DNA from: Syngnathus acus
Taxonomy: Eukaryota; Chordata; Actinopteri; Syngnathiformes; Syngnathidae
NCBI RefSeq assembly: GCF_901709675.1
Contig: NC_051092.1
Location: forward strand, 8,634,491-8,698,490
DNA: 64,000 bases
Reading direction: 5' to 3'
The notes beneath the pieces were generated by a model. That model was not told the origin of the DNA and ran no database searches. It worked only from the letters and a program-made list of their open reading frames with translations. A program made the position numbers and the translations under genes. This document shows positions 13,113 through 26,192 of this stretch, piece after piece; the stretch's first letter is position 1, and each line of letters begins with the position of its first letter.

Positions 13113-16100
13113 CTATACAGTGTATATTTTGTAATTGGTACATGATATAAAGACAGCATCACACCAAAGCCCATCAATATAAGACTGTGATATATAATGA
13201 AATAGATATTCGTAGTTTATAATGCATAAGTGGTGCACAGCTGTGTGCTTTTCTGGCTGTGCGCATTCTTTGCCAGGTACGGATTCTGGTGGAGCAACCC
13301 TAAAATGTAGGCCCTGTGGCCCTGTAGGAATGCTGCCTGCTTTCTCCTGTTCTTTGAGCCCTTTCTCTCTTCCACACTCCAGAATCCAGCACCCCGTTAA
13401 ATTGCTTTTCTGGACTTTCAAAAACATGTTCTTTTTTGATACAATGGTGCGCATTGTTCACTGGTGATGACGCATCAATTATGAAAGGTATTTTTATATT
13501 TAAACTGTGCTATATTTTCCAAATGGATCTCTAGTCTCCATAAACTTTGTGCGCCATGATTTATAGCCAGAACCGTGGTGGGCAGAGAGGTAGGCGTGTC
13601 AGAAGTCTGGAAGGGAGAATGCGCATGGATTGAAGGTGTCCGCACACACACACATGCACACAAAACAACTTGAGCATGAACCAGAGATTCTGGCATAGAG
13701 TCTGTGACTGACTGTGACTTTGTATTACAATGAAAATGAACAATGTTGGTGTCGCTTTCTTTTCCTTCCTATAATTACTTGCCCTTACAATAAGGGGGAA
13801 ATCTGGTTTAATGTGCTATTTGATGACGTGGGACAATCCCAGTAGTTGACTGTTGTTTACATTTTTTGTGTATTGGCTTTCCTGTTGGGCCATTTGATGC
13901 AACTACAGTATGCATCCAGCAAAAAAGTCAAGCAAAAATATTTTGACCTTGCAAAAATATGCCATTTTGTTCTGCGCAGCCTCAGTAGCTACTTTACCCC
14001 GATATATATTTTCTTTACTCCAAGGGTCTTTCATGCATACTGTAAGTATTTAGGACGTATTTGCGCATGTATTTGTGTGTTCGTGAGATAGTTGTAGACA
14101 GGGTTAGGGGGATTCTGAGATCTGCCAATCAAAGAGCTTGTAGGATTAGTGTATCATTCATTCACAGTCCCTTGGCAATACAGTTCATCATTTTCTTCTT
14201 TTTCGAATCCATTAAAATAGATGTGCCTTGAAGCCACTGTGCCTCCTCAGTATTTCCCACTCCCAATTTACCCAGCATTCTTTTATTTTATTTTTGTTGC
14301 AGTTGTTTTGTAAATGTTCATACACTCCTATGCTAAGTTCAAGAATTCAATCTGTTGGTGTACTTTTAATTGCCACAAAAAAAGGCAGACACTGTTTATT
14401 TCCAAAGTGTTTGTCAGGAGTCCCACGTTATGTGCAGAAAGTTAATTATAAAGACAGTCTTTTTCAAATGTTTTATTTTAGAGCTTCTGCGTGCGTGCGT
14501 CACTGTGCCTCCGGCACTCCAGGGACAAGTTGCTCTACTTGCTTTTGAGGCTGTCTTGTTGGTCTGGGTTGCAGTTGCTCCTGATGTTTTTGCTTCGGCT
14601 GGTAGGCTTCAGAGGTTTACAAGGATACTAACAGGGTAGGCTCTCATCATGCATGGGTGCACATAGGAAAGGAGGAGGGGTGGGTGGGGGCTAAATGCCG
14701 CATTTTAGAAACATTCCTGGAATTTTGAAGAATTTTCTCAATCGGAGATCGAAAACCATCTCAAATAATACAACAGTGGAATGAATGGGATAGCGGCTGA
14801 TGAGAAACAAGCCGAGAGACACAAGATAGGAAAAAAACGTGTGCCACAAATTAAATGGAAAACCAACGCAGTAAGTTAATCAAACACAAGTCACGAAGAA
14901 ACTCCATGACAGGAAGATTACAGCAATAGCATCCGACTTAAGCTTTTGCTTGCAATCTAACAATCTCAGCCAAGCAGGCTGTCTTTGCACTGTGTGTTTT
15001 TGACGCAATCGGAATCAAAAGATTTTAAACAGAGATGAGACAATTCTTTGATAATATTTAGCCCAAACAGGGCATAATTAAGATCATGTCAGTAACTGCC
15101 AAACAAACATCGAATTCTTGGATGATACTTGTCCTGAAATGGAATGGAATTATAGAAATGGATGGATTGATTAAGTGGTGAAAGATGATGCTTTCCTTGT
15201 GCAAATAATGAATCGTTGAAATACTTTGCAGTAACCTACTGTGTGATCGTTAATTTGTGTCGTGTACAATATGTACAGTCTAGCTGACGGGCCCACGGGG
15301 CTGTTGTGGGTAATTGATCGGTCTTAAGTCCTGTCCTTTGCCCTAAAGCATGGGATTCTCACGCCCTACTCTGAGGACTTTCCATCTGACTGACTGAAGT
15401 AATAAGCCCTGTTTGCACATTTTGTTTCCTCTCAAACTTTGATCCCGGGGCAGAGCTGCAGCCCTCACGTCAAGTATTTGGGGTTAGAGTGTAGCAGTAA
15501 AAAGCAGCTCATAGATCTGTGTCTAAGGGCATTGAGCTTCTCTGAGCCAGCACCTCTTGGGGAGAGAAAGCTAAGCCAGCATAAGCTACTACCATCTGCC
15601 AGCATTGGCTTAGGGCTTCTCCAAGATCAGGATTCAAAGTAAGAGAGGTGCTCAAGTGGAGCTTCTTCATTTGTCCTGTTCCTCTCTCCGTTGCAGTTAC
15701 TTTTAGATGAAAATGAAGCTGTCCAATAATGATCCTTCAAAATTATTTCCTGACTGACTGTATATGCATGTTTGCATGTCCCCCATGTCCCCATGTTGTT
15801 GTTTTTTTTAACGCTCATAATAAAGATCTCACAGTTTAAAAATACATGTAAATAGCTTCAAGATGCATTTTACTTTTCAAAATTCCAGCCATGTAGTCAC
15901 AGAATGTGGCTCAACAGCATCTCTTTCCCTTGTTATAAAGTCATACGTTGGACATTTGTGATTCTCAGTGAGCTGTGGATCTAAGCTTACTCCAAAAGCC
16001 CCTGTATACACACAATATTTATCATAGAGGCACACAGAAAGAAAGGAGTTTGGCGCTGGGATGAGGATAAGTGTCAGTCGATGGTGGCCTCTCCAGCCCA

Positions 16101-17019
16101 CGTCCCAGGCTGGTGCCATTATTATGTCTATGTGCATGAAGCCAAGGGCTTCCGATTCTATTGATTTGAGAGGAGGGTGAAGGAGAGTAGAGATTGATGC
16201 ACTTGCTGATTCAGTCCAGTTGCAAGCCCAGGTCAGCCTCTCTGTGTATTCTTCCTATGGTTGTAAATAAAGCTATGGAAGCGTAGTGCGTGACAGTGTC
16301 TGTCTGTGTGCGAGTGTGTTTGCCCCCGGCTGTGTTTATACCAAACTGAGACATTCAAGCGCAACATGAATAAGTGGGGGGTTTTTTTTCTCCCCAGTGA
16401 GAATTCAGACACCGCTATGCCAACACTTTAACAATACAAAGAAACTACTTACACAAACTGGGTGCACTCACATGCTTGTGCAAATATGCCTAGTTTGATT
16501 CTTGCATTTCTCTTTGAATCAAAAAGAAAAGCCAACAACAAAGGAACAAATGTAAGCAAAAATAACTGCGTTCGCTGCTGGAAAGGTGACGGCGACATTA
16601 GCGGTTGGCAACAGACGTTTTACTGTGCGTAATATCAGTATATGATATGATAATGTATGATATGATATTATATTCATATAGTTAGGATTTTTAATATAAA
16701 TTCTTTAATATTGGCACATTTTCAAAATAACTACACGATGGTTCACTGAGCATTCATCTGCTGTCTTACCTAAATGGTAAATTTGTGTTTAAATGACAAT
16801 TAAGATTCTAATTAGGGATGCATAAACCATTTTCGGCGGAGGCTTTTTTCACAGAAACGGGATGTTGTCATGATGCGATCAAACACTTTTAAAGCAAGCA
16901 CACTTGGCTAGCTAACCAGTGTGTAAACCCAAGTCTCAGTCACTACGAATAAGCATTGACTCTGATATCACGGGGCACTTGGGAGCTCTACACAAGTTTA
17001 GACTTAGGAGAGGAAAAAA

Positions 17020-17560
17020 AGCGTGGGGGAGATCTGGGATCTGACCCTGGGTAGCAGCGCATCACGATGCTGTGGTCGCCCACGGTCCACCTTGGTCAGC
17101 CACACGTGGCAATGGACTACTGAACTGGCAAACCGAGCAGAAAAAGCCCAGACTGCCCTCTGCCTTGGCCCTTTGTCTAGCTCCTCTAGGGAAATCCAGA
17201 GTTGTTCCTGTAGGCCTCTTCCCAAACATCTCACCAGGGAGGCATTGGGGGGCATCCTCGTCAGTTGCCCAAGACAGCTCTTCTGACTTCTCCTGATGAT
17301 GTATGACAGAGATTCACACCCTTTCTTTAAAGGAGAACACAGACACTCTGTGGAGGGAACTCACTTCAGCTGCTTGTGTCCCTGATCTTTTTCTTACGGT
17401 CACTACCCACAACTCGTGACCATGGGGTGATAGCGGTAAATGGATAGCTTACCCTTTCGGCTCAGCTCCTTCATCACCATGACAGACAGAAGCAGAATCA
17501 GCATCGCTACTGATGCCACAGCCATTCTCGTCGGGTTCTTGGTTCTATTTCTTCAAGGTT
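17020..17560 (-). mobile_element. LINE ORF2 relic (minus strand)
   Basis: On the minus strand around 17420-17540 the sequence reads KELSRKGKLSIYRY. This matches the KKELSRKAKLSIYRSIY phrase that I remember from the C-terminal part of an abundant teleost LINE reverse transcriptase. The plus-strand text around 17400-17490 (CACTACCCACAACTCGTGACC, then CTTTCGGCTCAGCTCCTTC) is the usual nucleotide form of the same segment. Downstream on the minus strand, pieces of the later protein region (around MPPNASL and SLEELDK) survive at about 17050-17260 in shifted frames. It is broken and rearranged, with no functional protein. Confidence 0.65.
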
Positions 17561-18824
17561 CTCCTGAGCAAGGCACCAAACCCGTCTCTGGATGCACCCC
17601 ATGAGCATTGACTGCATGTGTGTGTGTTTTTTTCTCAGTGTATTGTAAATCTAATAGATACTTTCTATAAATGAGATTACATTTACAAGAATACCTAACC
17701 AGAGCCCCCTTGATCGCTCACATCTGTTGCCACAACATTTGCAGTTTGAATTCAGACCATCAGGCACCGCCTTCGACCACCACTCAGTTCAAACTGCCAC
17801 TCCCAAAGGCAATGAGCCCATGGGAATAGGTGACCCTCATTGTCTCAAATGAACTGATATCAGGAGCAATTGATGTTATTTTGATTAATCAAATACTCTA
17901 ATTACAACTACATGTAACTGTGACGTATGTCATGGTTGACATTGAGTTATTGAACATGGATTTCTAACGGCATACGTGTGCCATGCCCAAAACGACCATG
18001 CGTTTATATGTATTGAATTATATTGTAAAAATGTTATGGTATAACCATTACGTCTGTAGATACTGTACATGTTTTATTCATGCAAAGCAGTTAAATTGAA
18101 TATAAAAACAGGGTGTTTTGAAATCATAATGGATTTTCTGTACTGACTTCTCACCAATACAAACATTAAATTTTAGAAGATGACTTGTGAAGCAGTAATC
18201 CATTTTTCTCTTATGTTTTCAGGACGATATTTTCTCTTTAATGCGTTTATCATGACTGAGCCATGAGCTTCTCTGGCTCCCATTAGCATATGATAATAAT
18301 CACGGGGCTAATGGTTTTGACTGCTGTTCCACATCTTGATCAAGTGCCTTATGCTCTCACCCGAATCTTCAGCATTTTATAACCTCATCTCTTCCCTCAC
18401 TTCCTCCTCCCTATGCAACTTCATCTGCACTTTTGTGCCTTGATAGGTTCTTGATCTTTACAATCTTAATCTGTAAGGGTTTTGCGTCAGATTCATTTAC
18501 TGGCTCTGTGTTCATTGACTCTCCAGTTACTTGTGTTGTAGCTAACACAGCACAACTGCATTGCAGCTATTTAGCACAATGTAAGAATCAATAACACAAA
18601 TGGCCCACTCTCTTACTGTTTTTATGATTCAAATAAACCCAGGAGAGCGATTCCAGAAAGTGTCACTACACTTACCCGGTCAATAACTGCATTACGGACT
18701 TAACGTCACAAGCCATTTTACATCAGTGTGGTCAGTAAACAATCTCTTTGCAGTTCACACATCATGATACATCACATTTAATTCAGCACACACAGGTCCG
18801 ATAAAATTTCAGCAGTACAGGTAC

Positions 18825-19308
18825 TTTATTTTTATTGGCTAGACGCCCACTGTCTTGCCCAGTGGCATTTCATTTGGTACTTGGGTCTTCAGTCACAATT
18901 GATTGGACTTAAACCACGTTGCAAAGATAGAAACCTTCAGTACTATATACAGATGCAGTATAAAGTGCATACACTTGCAACGTATAGCATCTGGATCAGT
19001 TAAACATTTACGTCTCTGTTCCAATAACATGACAAAAACAGAAACAATAAAATACATCTAACTCACAACAGTTGCTGAATTTTAAACGCATCACCCGCTA
19101 CAGATGGATTTTGTGAGTCGAAGTTGGCTGTGACACGTTTTGCTCTAACAAAGCAATCAGAAGATGGCAAAATGCTGTTTTCACCGAGGGTCAGTTTGGC
19201 GAATGAATTTACAGTCTGATCGGTGAAAGAAACAAATGTGCTGTTTGGTTCTTCATAGTCCACCAAAAACGGATTGCGCTGTGACTGTGAACTTGGTGTG
19301 CCAGTGCA
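18825..19308 (-). other. Unidentified minus-strand open frame with trailing AATAAA pair
   Basis: The minus strand is open from 19308 down to a stop at 19063-19065, about 80 codons. It includes an acidic-polar stretch NPFLVDYEEPNSTF and KRVTANFDSQN, ending in KIQQLL. About 230 bases further on the same strand are two adjacent AATAAA hexamers at 18831-18836 and 18825-18830. This layout resembles a terminal coding exon with a short 3' UTR, or a retrocopy fragment. There is no ATG at the start, no convincing acceptor, and I do not recognise the protein. It may be chance. Confidence 0.25.
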
Positions 19309-19733
19309 TCAGACATTACAGATAGAAACACTTCAAGCACAAGCTGCTGATTGGTTTAGAACATGGCCTGCATTCGGAAATTTACGGGAGCGGAGCATGC
19401 GCTGCCTTTCTGAAGTTTCACACTGTTAAAGTCGTGCACAAGCGTCGGAATGAATTTGCGAGCATGCACAGAGTTTACGTTGCATCAGGCAACTTTACAT
19501 GATTTGACATGACAGCACATATTGAAGCACATACTGTGCCTTAAATAAGTACATATAATGTAATATATACAATTTCGTATACTGGAAACAGTTCAGCCAA
19601 AAGAAATGCTATATTATGTGAGGAGAATGGACTTTTAGGAAGAAATAAAACCAATTTCACAAGGAAAATATTTAAATGTTGTTGATATCTTACTGTTTTA
19701 CTCAATTAGGTGTTTTTTTTTTTTTTTTTATAG

Positions 19734-19828
19734 GATTGGTCAAGCTTGGAGTTCACTGTGTAACATGCCAGAAAGTTGCCATAAAGATAGTCAATCGTGA
19801 GAAACTCAGCGAGTCAGTACTAATGAAG
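19734..19828 (+). CDS. brsk2: brsk2 coding exon 2: kinase N-lobe with VAIK lysine
   Basis: This 95-nt exon begins in phase 1, with GA completing a Gly codon from exon 1, and ends on a codon boundary. The acceptor is a long T tract plus ATAG and the donor is GTAAGT. It encodes 31 complete codons beginning [13 protein letters not shown] and ending SESVLMK. The VAIK lysine, equivalent to human K48, contacts ATP phosphates and is essential for catalysis. CVTCQK favours BRSK2 over BRSK1. The glycine-rich loop itself lies in the missing upstream exon. Confidence 0.97.
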
Positions 19829-22540
19829 GTAAGTCATGCATTCTGTATTATTCTTTATATATTACATAATATGCAGTTTTCTGTGTTTGACTCCATGAAT
19901 GTCAACAAAGAGAGTCTGTATCACCGTTCTCAATCTATGTATAGGAAAGCATATTTATCATTTTACCAGAATATAGCTAGCTCTCCACTATCTTTTCCTC
20001 TAGCTATCGTAACGATTGATTTTAAGATTTTCTTTGAATTACCCTTCTTGGTACATCCTGGGAAACTTGTCATAGCTTAAAGTGCATAGTTAAGGCTCCT
20101 AGTTGCTTCTATATAGTACCCATGTTTGTCAACTGCCAGAAAGTAGAGATGATGTGGAGATTAGAAGGCTATGTCCTCTGTTGCAGGACGCCTTGTTCTT
20201 CTTGTCTTTTGAGGATAGTTCTTTATGACTGGCTGTGTGTCGCTTGTCACTCTGCAGAATAAATTTGGGATGATCAGACGCCTCCGTCATGCCTCCCCAA
20301 CGGTTATGCAATCATGGCCTTCTCAATACTGAGACGATGTGCAAACCTGCTGCTTGTGAGCAGACTCGACAGGCGAGTCCTTGGAGCGCTAGGCTAAAAC
20401 AACGTGTGGCAAAAACATTTTCCCCAGACAGCCAATGATTATGTTACAACTCGGGCTGAATTTCCCTAAAAGGCTCAGTGTCATTCTTTTAGGAACTGCA
20501 TGTTTTTGAGAGACAGGATTGAAAGAAATAGCAAAAAAAAAAAAGGCAGGTAATTTATATAGTATGTGGGGGTTGTGTTTTTCAATTATGTGTTATTATG
20601 TGTTATTATGTAGCTGTAATCTCATCACACTTGATAATAGTCCTATAAGAACTTTAGGGTTTGTTTATAGAAGTCATTAGTGGAATTTATTGGGCTTTGT
20701 GGAGAATGATGTGATGATGTCTGTTGTTTTTAAAATTTTACTGTAGAGTGAAGTGTGTAAAGTGCTTTGTGGTCCCACTCATAAGAAGCATTTGTTTTGT
20801 GGAGTGTCTTGGGTTTTGATAGGGAACAGAAAGTTGATGGTTTTTGTCATTAGGCAGTAATATAATGGTAATGAATGCTGGTTGATGGCCCTCCCTTGGG
20901 AAGATTTGAAGAGGACCCAAAACGCACTAATGTACATAAAATGTAAAATGTTTAGCTACCTCGACATAAGACTACTTGAATGACTAATCTTGTTAAGATG
21001 CTGCATATGTAGTCCATGTTTTTACATATATTCCAGGTTTTACCTGCAAACCCTTTTTGCTTTTCAGGTTTCTCGTTGTGCAATCCAGTTCACTTACTAT
21101 CAAAATTGTCATGTTGCAAAATTGGCCCGTGTTTTGATGGAATACTTAAGGATAGAGGGGACAGCATTATACTGACGCCCGAAAATTGTCTTTAACTGGG
21201 CACATGGTGAGGCCACAGTGGAATTGTTTGCTTAAAAGATTGAAAGGAGTGTGCAGACTTGCTTACGTTGCAGATTCTGCAAATGGAAAACAAATTCCTT
21301 CATTTGCATCTCGTCTGCGGCAGAATCCTTCACTCCCTTAACAGAATGTCATTGCTGTGCTGATAGTGGTGTTTGCAAAGAGGTCAGGATTAATAATCCC
21401 TTTAGTTTGACAATGTACCCTTAGCTCGCTCGCTCACTCGCTCACTCACTCACTACTCTTACGCTGAAGGCATCATCTTTTACTTATTCTTGTACTTCAT
21501 GATTGTTCCGACATGTGTTTTCCGTGTACCGCGTAAAACATTTTGTCATACAGCACAACATTTATCACCTTACTTACAGGTTTTTGTTTTGTTTAATATT
21601 CATAATCAAGAAGTGTTTTTAAATATTAATGTTGATTGTATTTTGACTTTACTCCTGCACTATCATAGGTTAGTGATTCGAGTGCTGCACAACGACAGTA
21701 AAACCGGTGGCGTTCTAATCCCATGAGATCTGATAGTACATGATCTCGCCACATTATTACTAACAAAAAAAAATATTGAACTACTGCTCAACTGATGGTA
21801 TAGTTCAGCTAGCTCTATTAACTTAGTCAGCAGGCCACATGTAACCCAACCTGTGATCCAGCCTGCGTGAAATGAATTGCATTCAAGAGATGCAGAGGAT
21901 ATTTCGGTTCGTAAGATTTCAAAAGTTCCTACAGTGTTTAATCTTGTGAATGCAACACTTGCATAGCCTACCCACATTGCTGACGGTACCTCAATCAAGG
22001 ATGCCAAAATACTCATCAATACACAAGGGGGTACATGGGGGAGTGCATGTGAGTTGGTTCACAGTAATCGTCACAAAAGTTATTGGAAGAAATGATAAAA
22101 CTCTCACAGGGAGTATACGTACATCATACACTGTATGGATCAGTTTTATTATTATTTTTAAAAGCGATATAGGAAAGCTGCATGAACTCAATATTGAGTA
22201 GCTGTCATTCTGTTGCAGCACAGAATACAAAAACCTCCACTAATATTGATTGTTATACCAATTGCAAATGTGTGGAGAAAGAAGAGAGAAGAATCCCATT
22301 GCTGTTAACGACAGTCTGACAAGCTTTACCATTGAGATCAGAGACTTGTTTCTAGCATTAGAAGGAGTAGCTCTGCGACTTAAAACCACCCTTTAGTTTC
22401 AGGGCAGGTTAAATTGTTTCAAGCCGCAAGCTCTAACCTCGAGCTGGGAGGCCAGAGTATCTTTAGAGTGCAGCGGTGTGTGTTTGCTGTTGATATTTTC
22501 CTCACATCCCCCTTTGAGGTAGCAAGCTGGTAGCGACTGA

Positions 22541-22562
22541 TGCTGCTGCTGCTGCTGCTGTT
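22541..22562. repeat. (CTG)n short trinucleotide repeat
   Basis: About seven CTG units in intron 2. It is short and probably stable. It lies within a somewhat less AT-rich stretch (about 22430-22660) that I cannot otherwise explain. Confidence 0.9.
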
Positions 22563-24033
22563 GGGATAGGAGCAACTAATTAGTTCAAGTGACTCGCTCT
22601 GGTCCTCAAGCAGAACAACTTCAAAGTCCCTCTGTGCTACCCGAATCAGGATAGAAAAGTAGCAAAAGGAGAGAGAGAGAGGTCCAGGTGGAAAAGAGTT
22701 TAGGATGGAGGGACAGACTGAGGGGTTGTTAAAGCAATGTCTGAAGTTGATGGCTGCGGTTACTGTGCACATTAGTGCAGTGATGGCCCTTGTTTGCCGA
22801 CTCCTGATGTATGACACGTTCCATGGTTTTAAAATTGAAGACAGTAAAAGAGAAAGAAGAATTCCCACCTGTAGACTAATACATACGTAAGAGCTGAAGG
22901 AAATCTTGCTGCAATACATGTAGCCGGACCCTGAAATACAAAAGAATGGATCAATACTCTTTTTCCCGTGAAGAGTTAATTAACACAATCAATAGTGGTT
23001 TTAATTCTACACTTTTCCACAAGAGAGTATTTCACTTCTTTTATAAGGCCACGTGTTATTTTACCAGTCTTTGTAGATCTGGATCGCAAAGTGTTGCGAC
23101 AGATGATAGCACAGTGGCTGTGTTTGAAACACCTCATTGAAAATATCTAATGGACTCAACATGCAGAGCAAAGCAAATGATGAAGTAGCGGCTGATATTG
23201 CAGTGGGCGGCCAAGGCACAAAATGTCCGAGGCGAAGATGAATCGCACTTGCTTTAATCTTGTTATCCCGACATTTCAGTGACACCACTGTAGCTTTCTT
23301 TTTTTCTGCCATCTCTACCTGCCCTCCTAACGATTACAGATTGACCATTCCCTCCCATCTTTGCCGTGCCGCAGGTGGAGTAGATATAGAAATGCTTCCA
23401 ACACACACTTTCTCTGACTGAATGTTGTGCATTAGTGAGTGTGTGAGTGTGTGTGCATGCGTGTGTGTGCGTACACACACAGCAGTTTTAATGCAGACAT
23501 GCAGTAAAATAAATGGCTTTCATACGTTGCAGCCTTTCACCTTGATCCATCAGTTTGGTTTGCTGCAAAGCCACAAGGCAGGTTTTTCACCGTATTTTTA
23601 CCTAACAGGTTGGATGCACAAAATGATTTTGAAATTGTGCTGAGTGTTTATTGAGTGCAGAAACAGCTTCAAGTCATGCAATAAGAAATATCGTAGTTCT
23701 TTCACGTCGAGATTAAATTTTGCCTTGCGATACCACGCTCATGTCTACCATGCATTTTATTGTCCAAATTTCACCTAGTTTGACAAATAATGACTGTTCC
23801 ACTCGTTTTCATCCTCTTCGTAACAAATTGAAATCCCGGTTCTGTTTTATCACCCATTTGAACCCATTGCATGGTAACGTGAACATAAGGGTTATTTTTC
23901 TCTTTTTTCTTTTTTAAATCAAGTGAGTAAAGAACACCCTTTACTATGTAAACCAGTTTTTGTGCAAAGTACTTCCCCACTCGAGCTGCACATTTCACTC
24001 GTGAACCAGTAAGCTAATTATTGGTGTATTTCT

Positions 24034-24076
24034 TCTGATTGGTCACATGATCACATGGGTTATATGACCAATCAGA
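24034..24076. repeat. Inverted repeat with CCAAT arms
   Basis: The 12-base arms TCTGATTGGTCA (24034-24045) and TGACCAATCAGA (24065-24076) are perfect reverse complements across a 19-base spacer. The spacer itself contains CATGATCACATG. Each arm carries a CCAAT box, in opposite orientations. Confidence 0.8.
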
Positions 24077-25787
24077 TGCCTGTATACTGTAACAAGGAAG
24101 TAAAGAGAGCATTGTTGCAGCCCTGCTAAGCGGTGTGCCATTCGTAAAGCAGACCCAAAAACAAATTTATAAGCCCAACAGCTCATTTTTTATGCCGAGA
24201 CAAGACTGTGACAATTTCGCAGCATTTTTAATACTGCAACATTGTGATATCACAAATACTGTGACATCTTCGGTTTACATGTATTGTTAATGTTAGGAAA
24301 CTCTCTCTGTCTGAATTGTGATGCTGCTCTGCAAAAAAGAGGAAATAGATTTTACCCGCAGGACACAAGCTGTGGAGATTGAAAATTTCCCTTGACCTAT
24401 ATAACATTTTGGTGACCGAGGTTGAACATGTGGTTGTTTTTATGACTCTGGCGACATCTCATCAAACTCATAAAGTGTTGTTTGGCTTATTTCGAAGATA
24501 AAACAGAAATGGAGTGAAGGCCCAGAAATGAATTGGAGCAAGACAAGTCAAGATGTAAAGGGAACCCCCACTGGGCTCAACGGGAGACATACAGACATCT
24601 GAATTGATTGCATGGGTTTCTCCTCTTAAAACGCTACCATTGCTGTGTTGTCACATAGTCGTCACATCTCTGTCTGTTGTTTCAGAGGGTGTGACGACAC
24701 CTTTCATCCAGTCGCTCTGCCCCCAAGCGGCTTGAAGTTTTTCTTGCCTCTTTTCCCTTTAATTCCTTTTTATGTTGCTATTCTTTAATTTTTGATTGGA
24801 CTTGTTGACCCACTTAAGTGTTTTGTTTACATGTTCACCACTTACTGTTGAATATTTATACATTCTCTTTTGTACCAGTTGTGGACTTTCATGAAAGTTT
24901 TTTAACATTGGTTATATCATTTCATTTTAGGGTTTATATTATCATATACGGGCAGCAGTTCTGCCCAATTTAATCAATTCAACTAATGCTAGGATGGCGC
25001 CATTCAAGGAAAGCTGTTTTATACTCAGACTCAAAGTGATGAAGCCTTGTCTCATCCCCACTCACTAAAAACACATTTGTCACTTTTGTGGTTGTCAAGA
25101 AGCTTAAACAAAAAAAGGTTCAAAACAAGACTTCTCATGTGTATCTGTGAGGAACCACCTGACACAAAGCTTTGCAATCTCTTTTACCGTTTTTGCAGCA
25201 CTTCCATGTCCAGAAATTCAACAATACAATAACTGATGAGCAATGAAGTCATGTTACTGGTAATGTAAATGTTGTGATATGTCTAGTCAATACAAGAGTT
25301 TGCCATCACTGTGACTGGCACTATACAGGAGATGACAGTCTGTGTCAGTCACACGTCACATCAAACATTCAGGGCTATGGGTTGAATCATAATAATGCCT
25401 CCAGAGGAGCCTTATAACATAACTAACTATAGTATCTGTGATCACATACTTTATATGAAAAGCAATGCCCGCAACACTATACAGCATAGTGAAGTACGTG
25501 TCAAAAGTTGAGCTTCTGTGTGAAAGTGATGATTCGATTGTTGTACAGGTACAAGTTCAAGACAACAATTCACTTTTGAATGCAGAATCCTCCCTTTGCT
25601 AATCTTATTGTTAATGTTGGGTGTGATTGTTGTAGATTCGGCGCTGAGGCGGAAGGAAATCCCCAATGACTTTTCTCTATGTTACGTTTCAGACTAATTG
25701 GCTTATCCCAGTTAACCAGTTTTACACTGCTTCGCTGCCATTATTGAGTCCAGTGCATAACCAGTATTGAGCCGACTCAGGTGTCAA

Positions 25788-26192
25788 AGACCAGGAATCG
25801 AACACACCACCTCAGAACTGTGAGGCGGACGTGCTAACCAGTGCCCCACTGTGCTGCCCCAGTATAATAATATTTCACAGCAGAGGCTTTTTGTTTCAAC
25901 CAAGTTTTCTTCCTTAGTGACTATTTTAGGCAGACAGAAAATTGTTTTCTCCGGGCACTCCGGTTTCCTCCCACATCCCCAAAACATGCTTGGTAAGCCG
26001 ATTGAGCACTCCAAATTGCCCCTAGGTGTGAGTGCAAGTGCAGATGGTTGTTCGTCTCTGTGTACGCTGCGATCGGCTCGAAACCAGTCTAGGGTGTCCC
26101 CCGCCTACTGCTCGATGACTGCTGGGATAGGCTCCAGCACGGCCGCGACCCCCGTGGGGACAAGCAGTATAGAAAATGGATGGATGGATGGT
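25788..26192 (+). mobile_element. Fish tRNA-headed repeat with inverted 5' segment
   Basis: Positions 25788-25860 read on the minus strand as a tRNA-like SINE head, with CACTGGTTAGCACGTCCGC, CTCACAGTTCTGAGG and a B-box-like GTGTTCGATTCC. Positions 25938-26192 read on the plus strand as the 3' body of the same repeat family: TTCTCCGGGCACTCCGG, then TCCTCCCACATCC, CAGGGTGTCCCCCGCC analogues and a terminal AAAATGGATGGATGG. The 5' end of the head faces the body across about 77 unexplained bases. This arrangement looks like an internally inverted retrotransposition product. Two independent insertions are the alternative. Confidence 0.7.

Noticed and set aside
13975-14050. CGCAG acceptor and GTAAGT donor pair that could bound a small exon
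   Set aside because: The frame does not fit intron 1 phase and the peptide is not protein-like. Such pairs are common by chance.
22419-22919. 166-codon minus-strand frame with a Ser run
   Set aside because: There is no recognisable domain. The Ser run is the CTG repeat read on the other strand, and a frame of this length is expected by chance in 64 kb.
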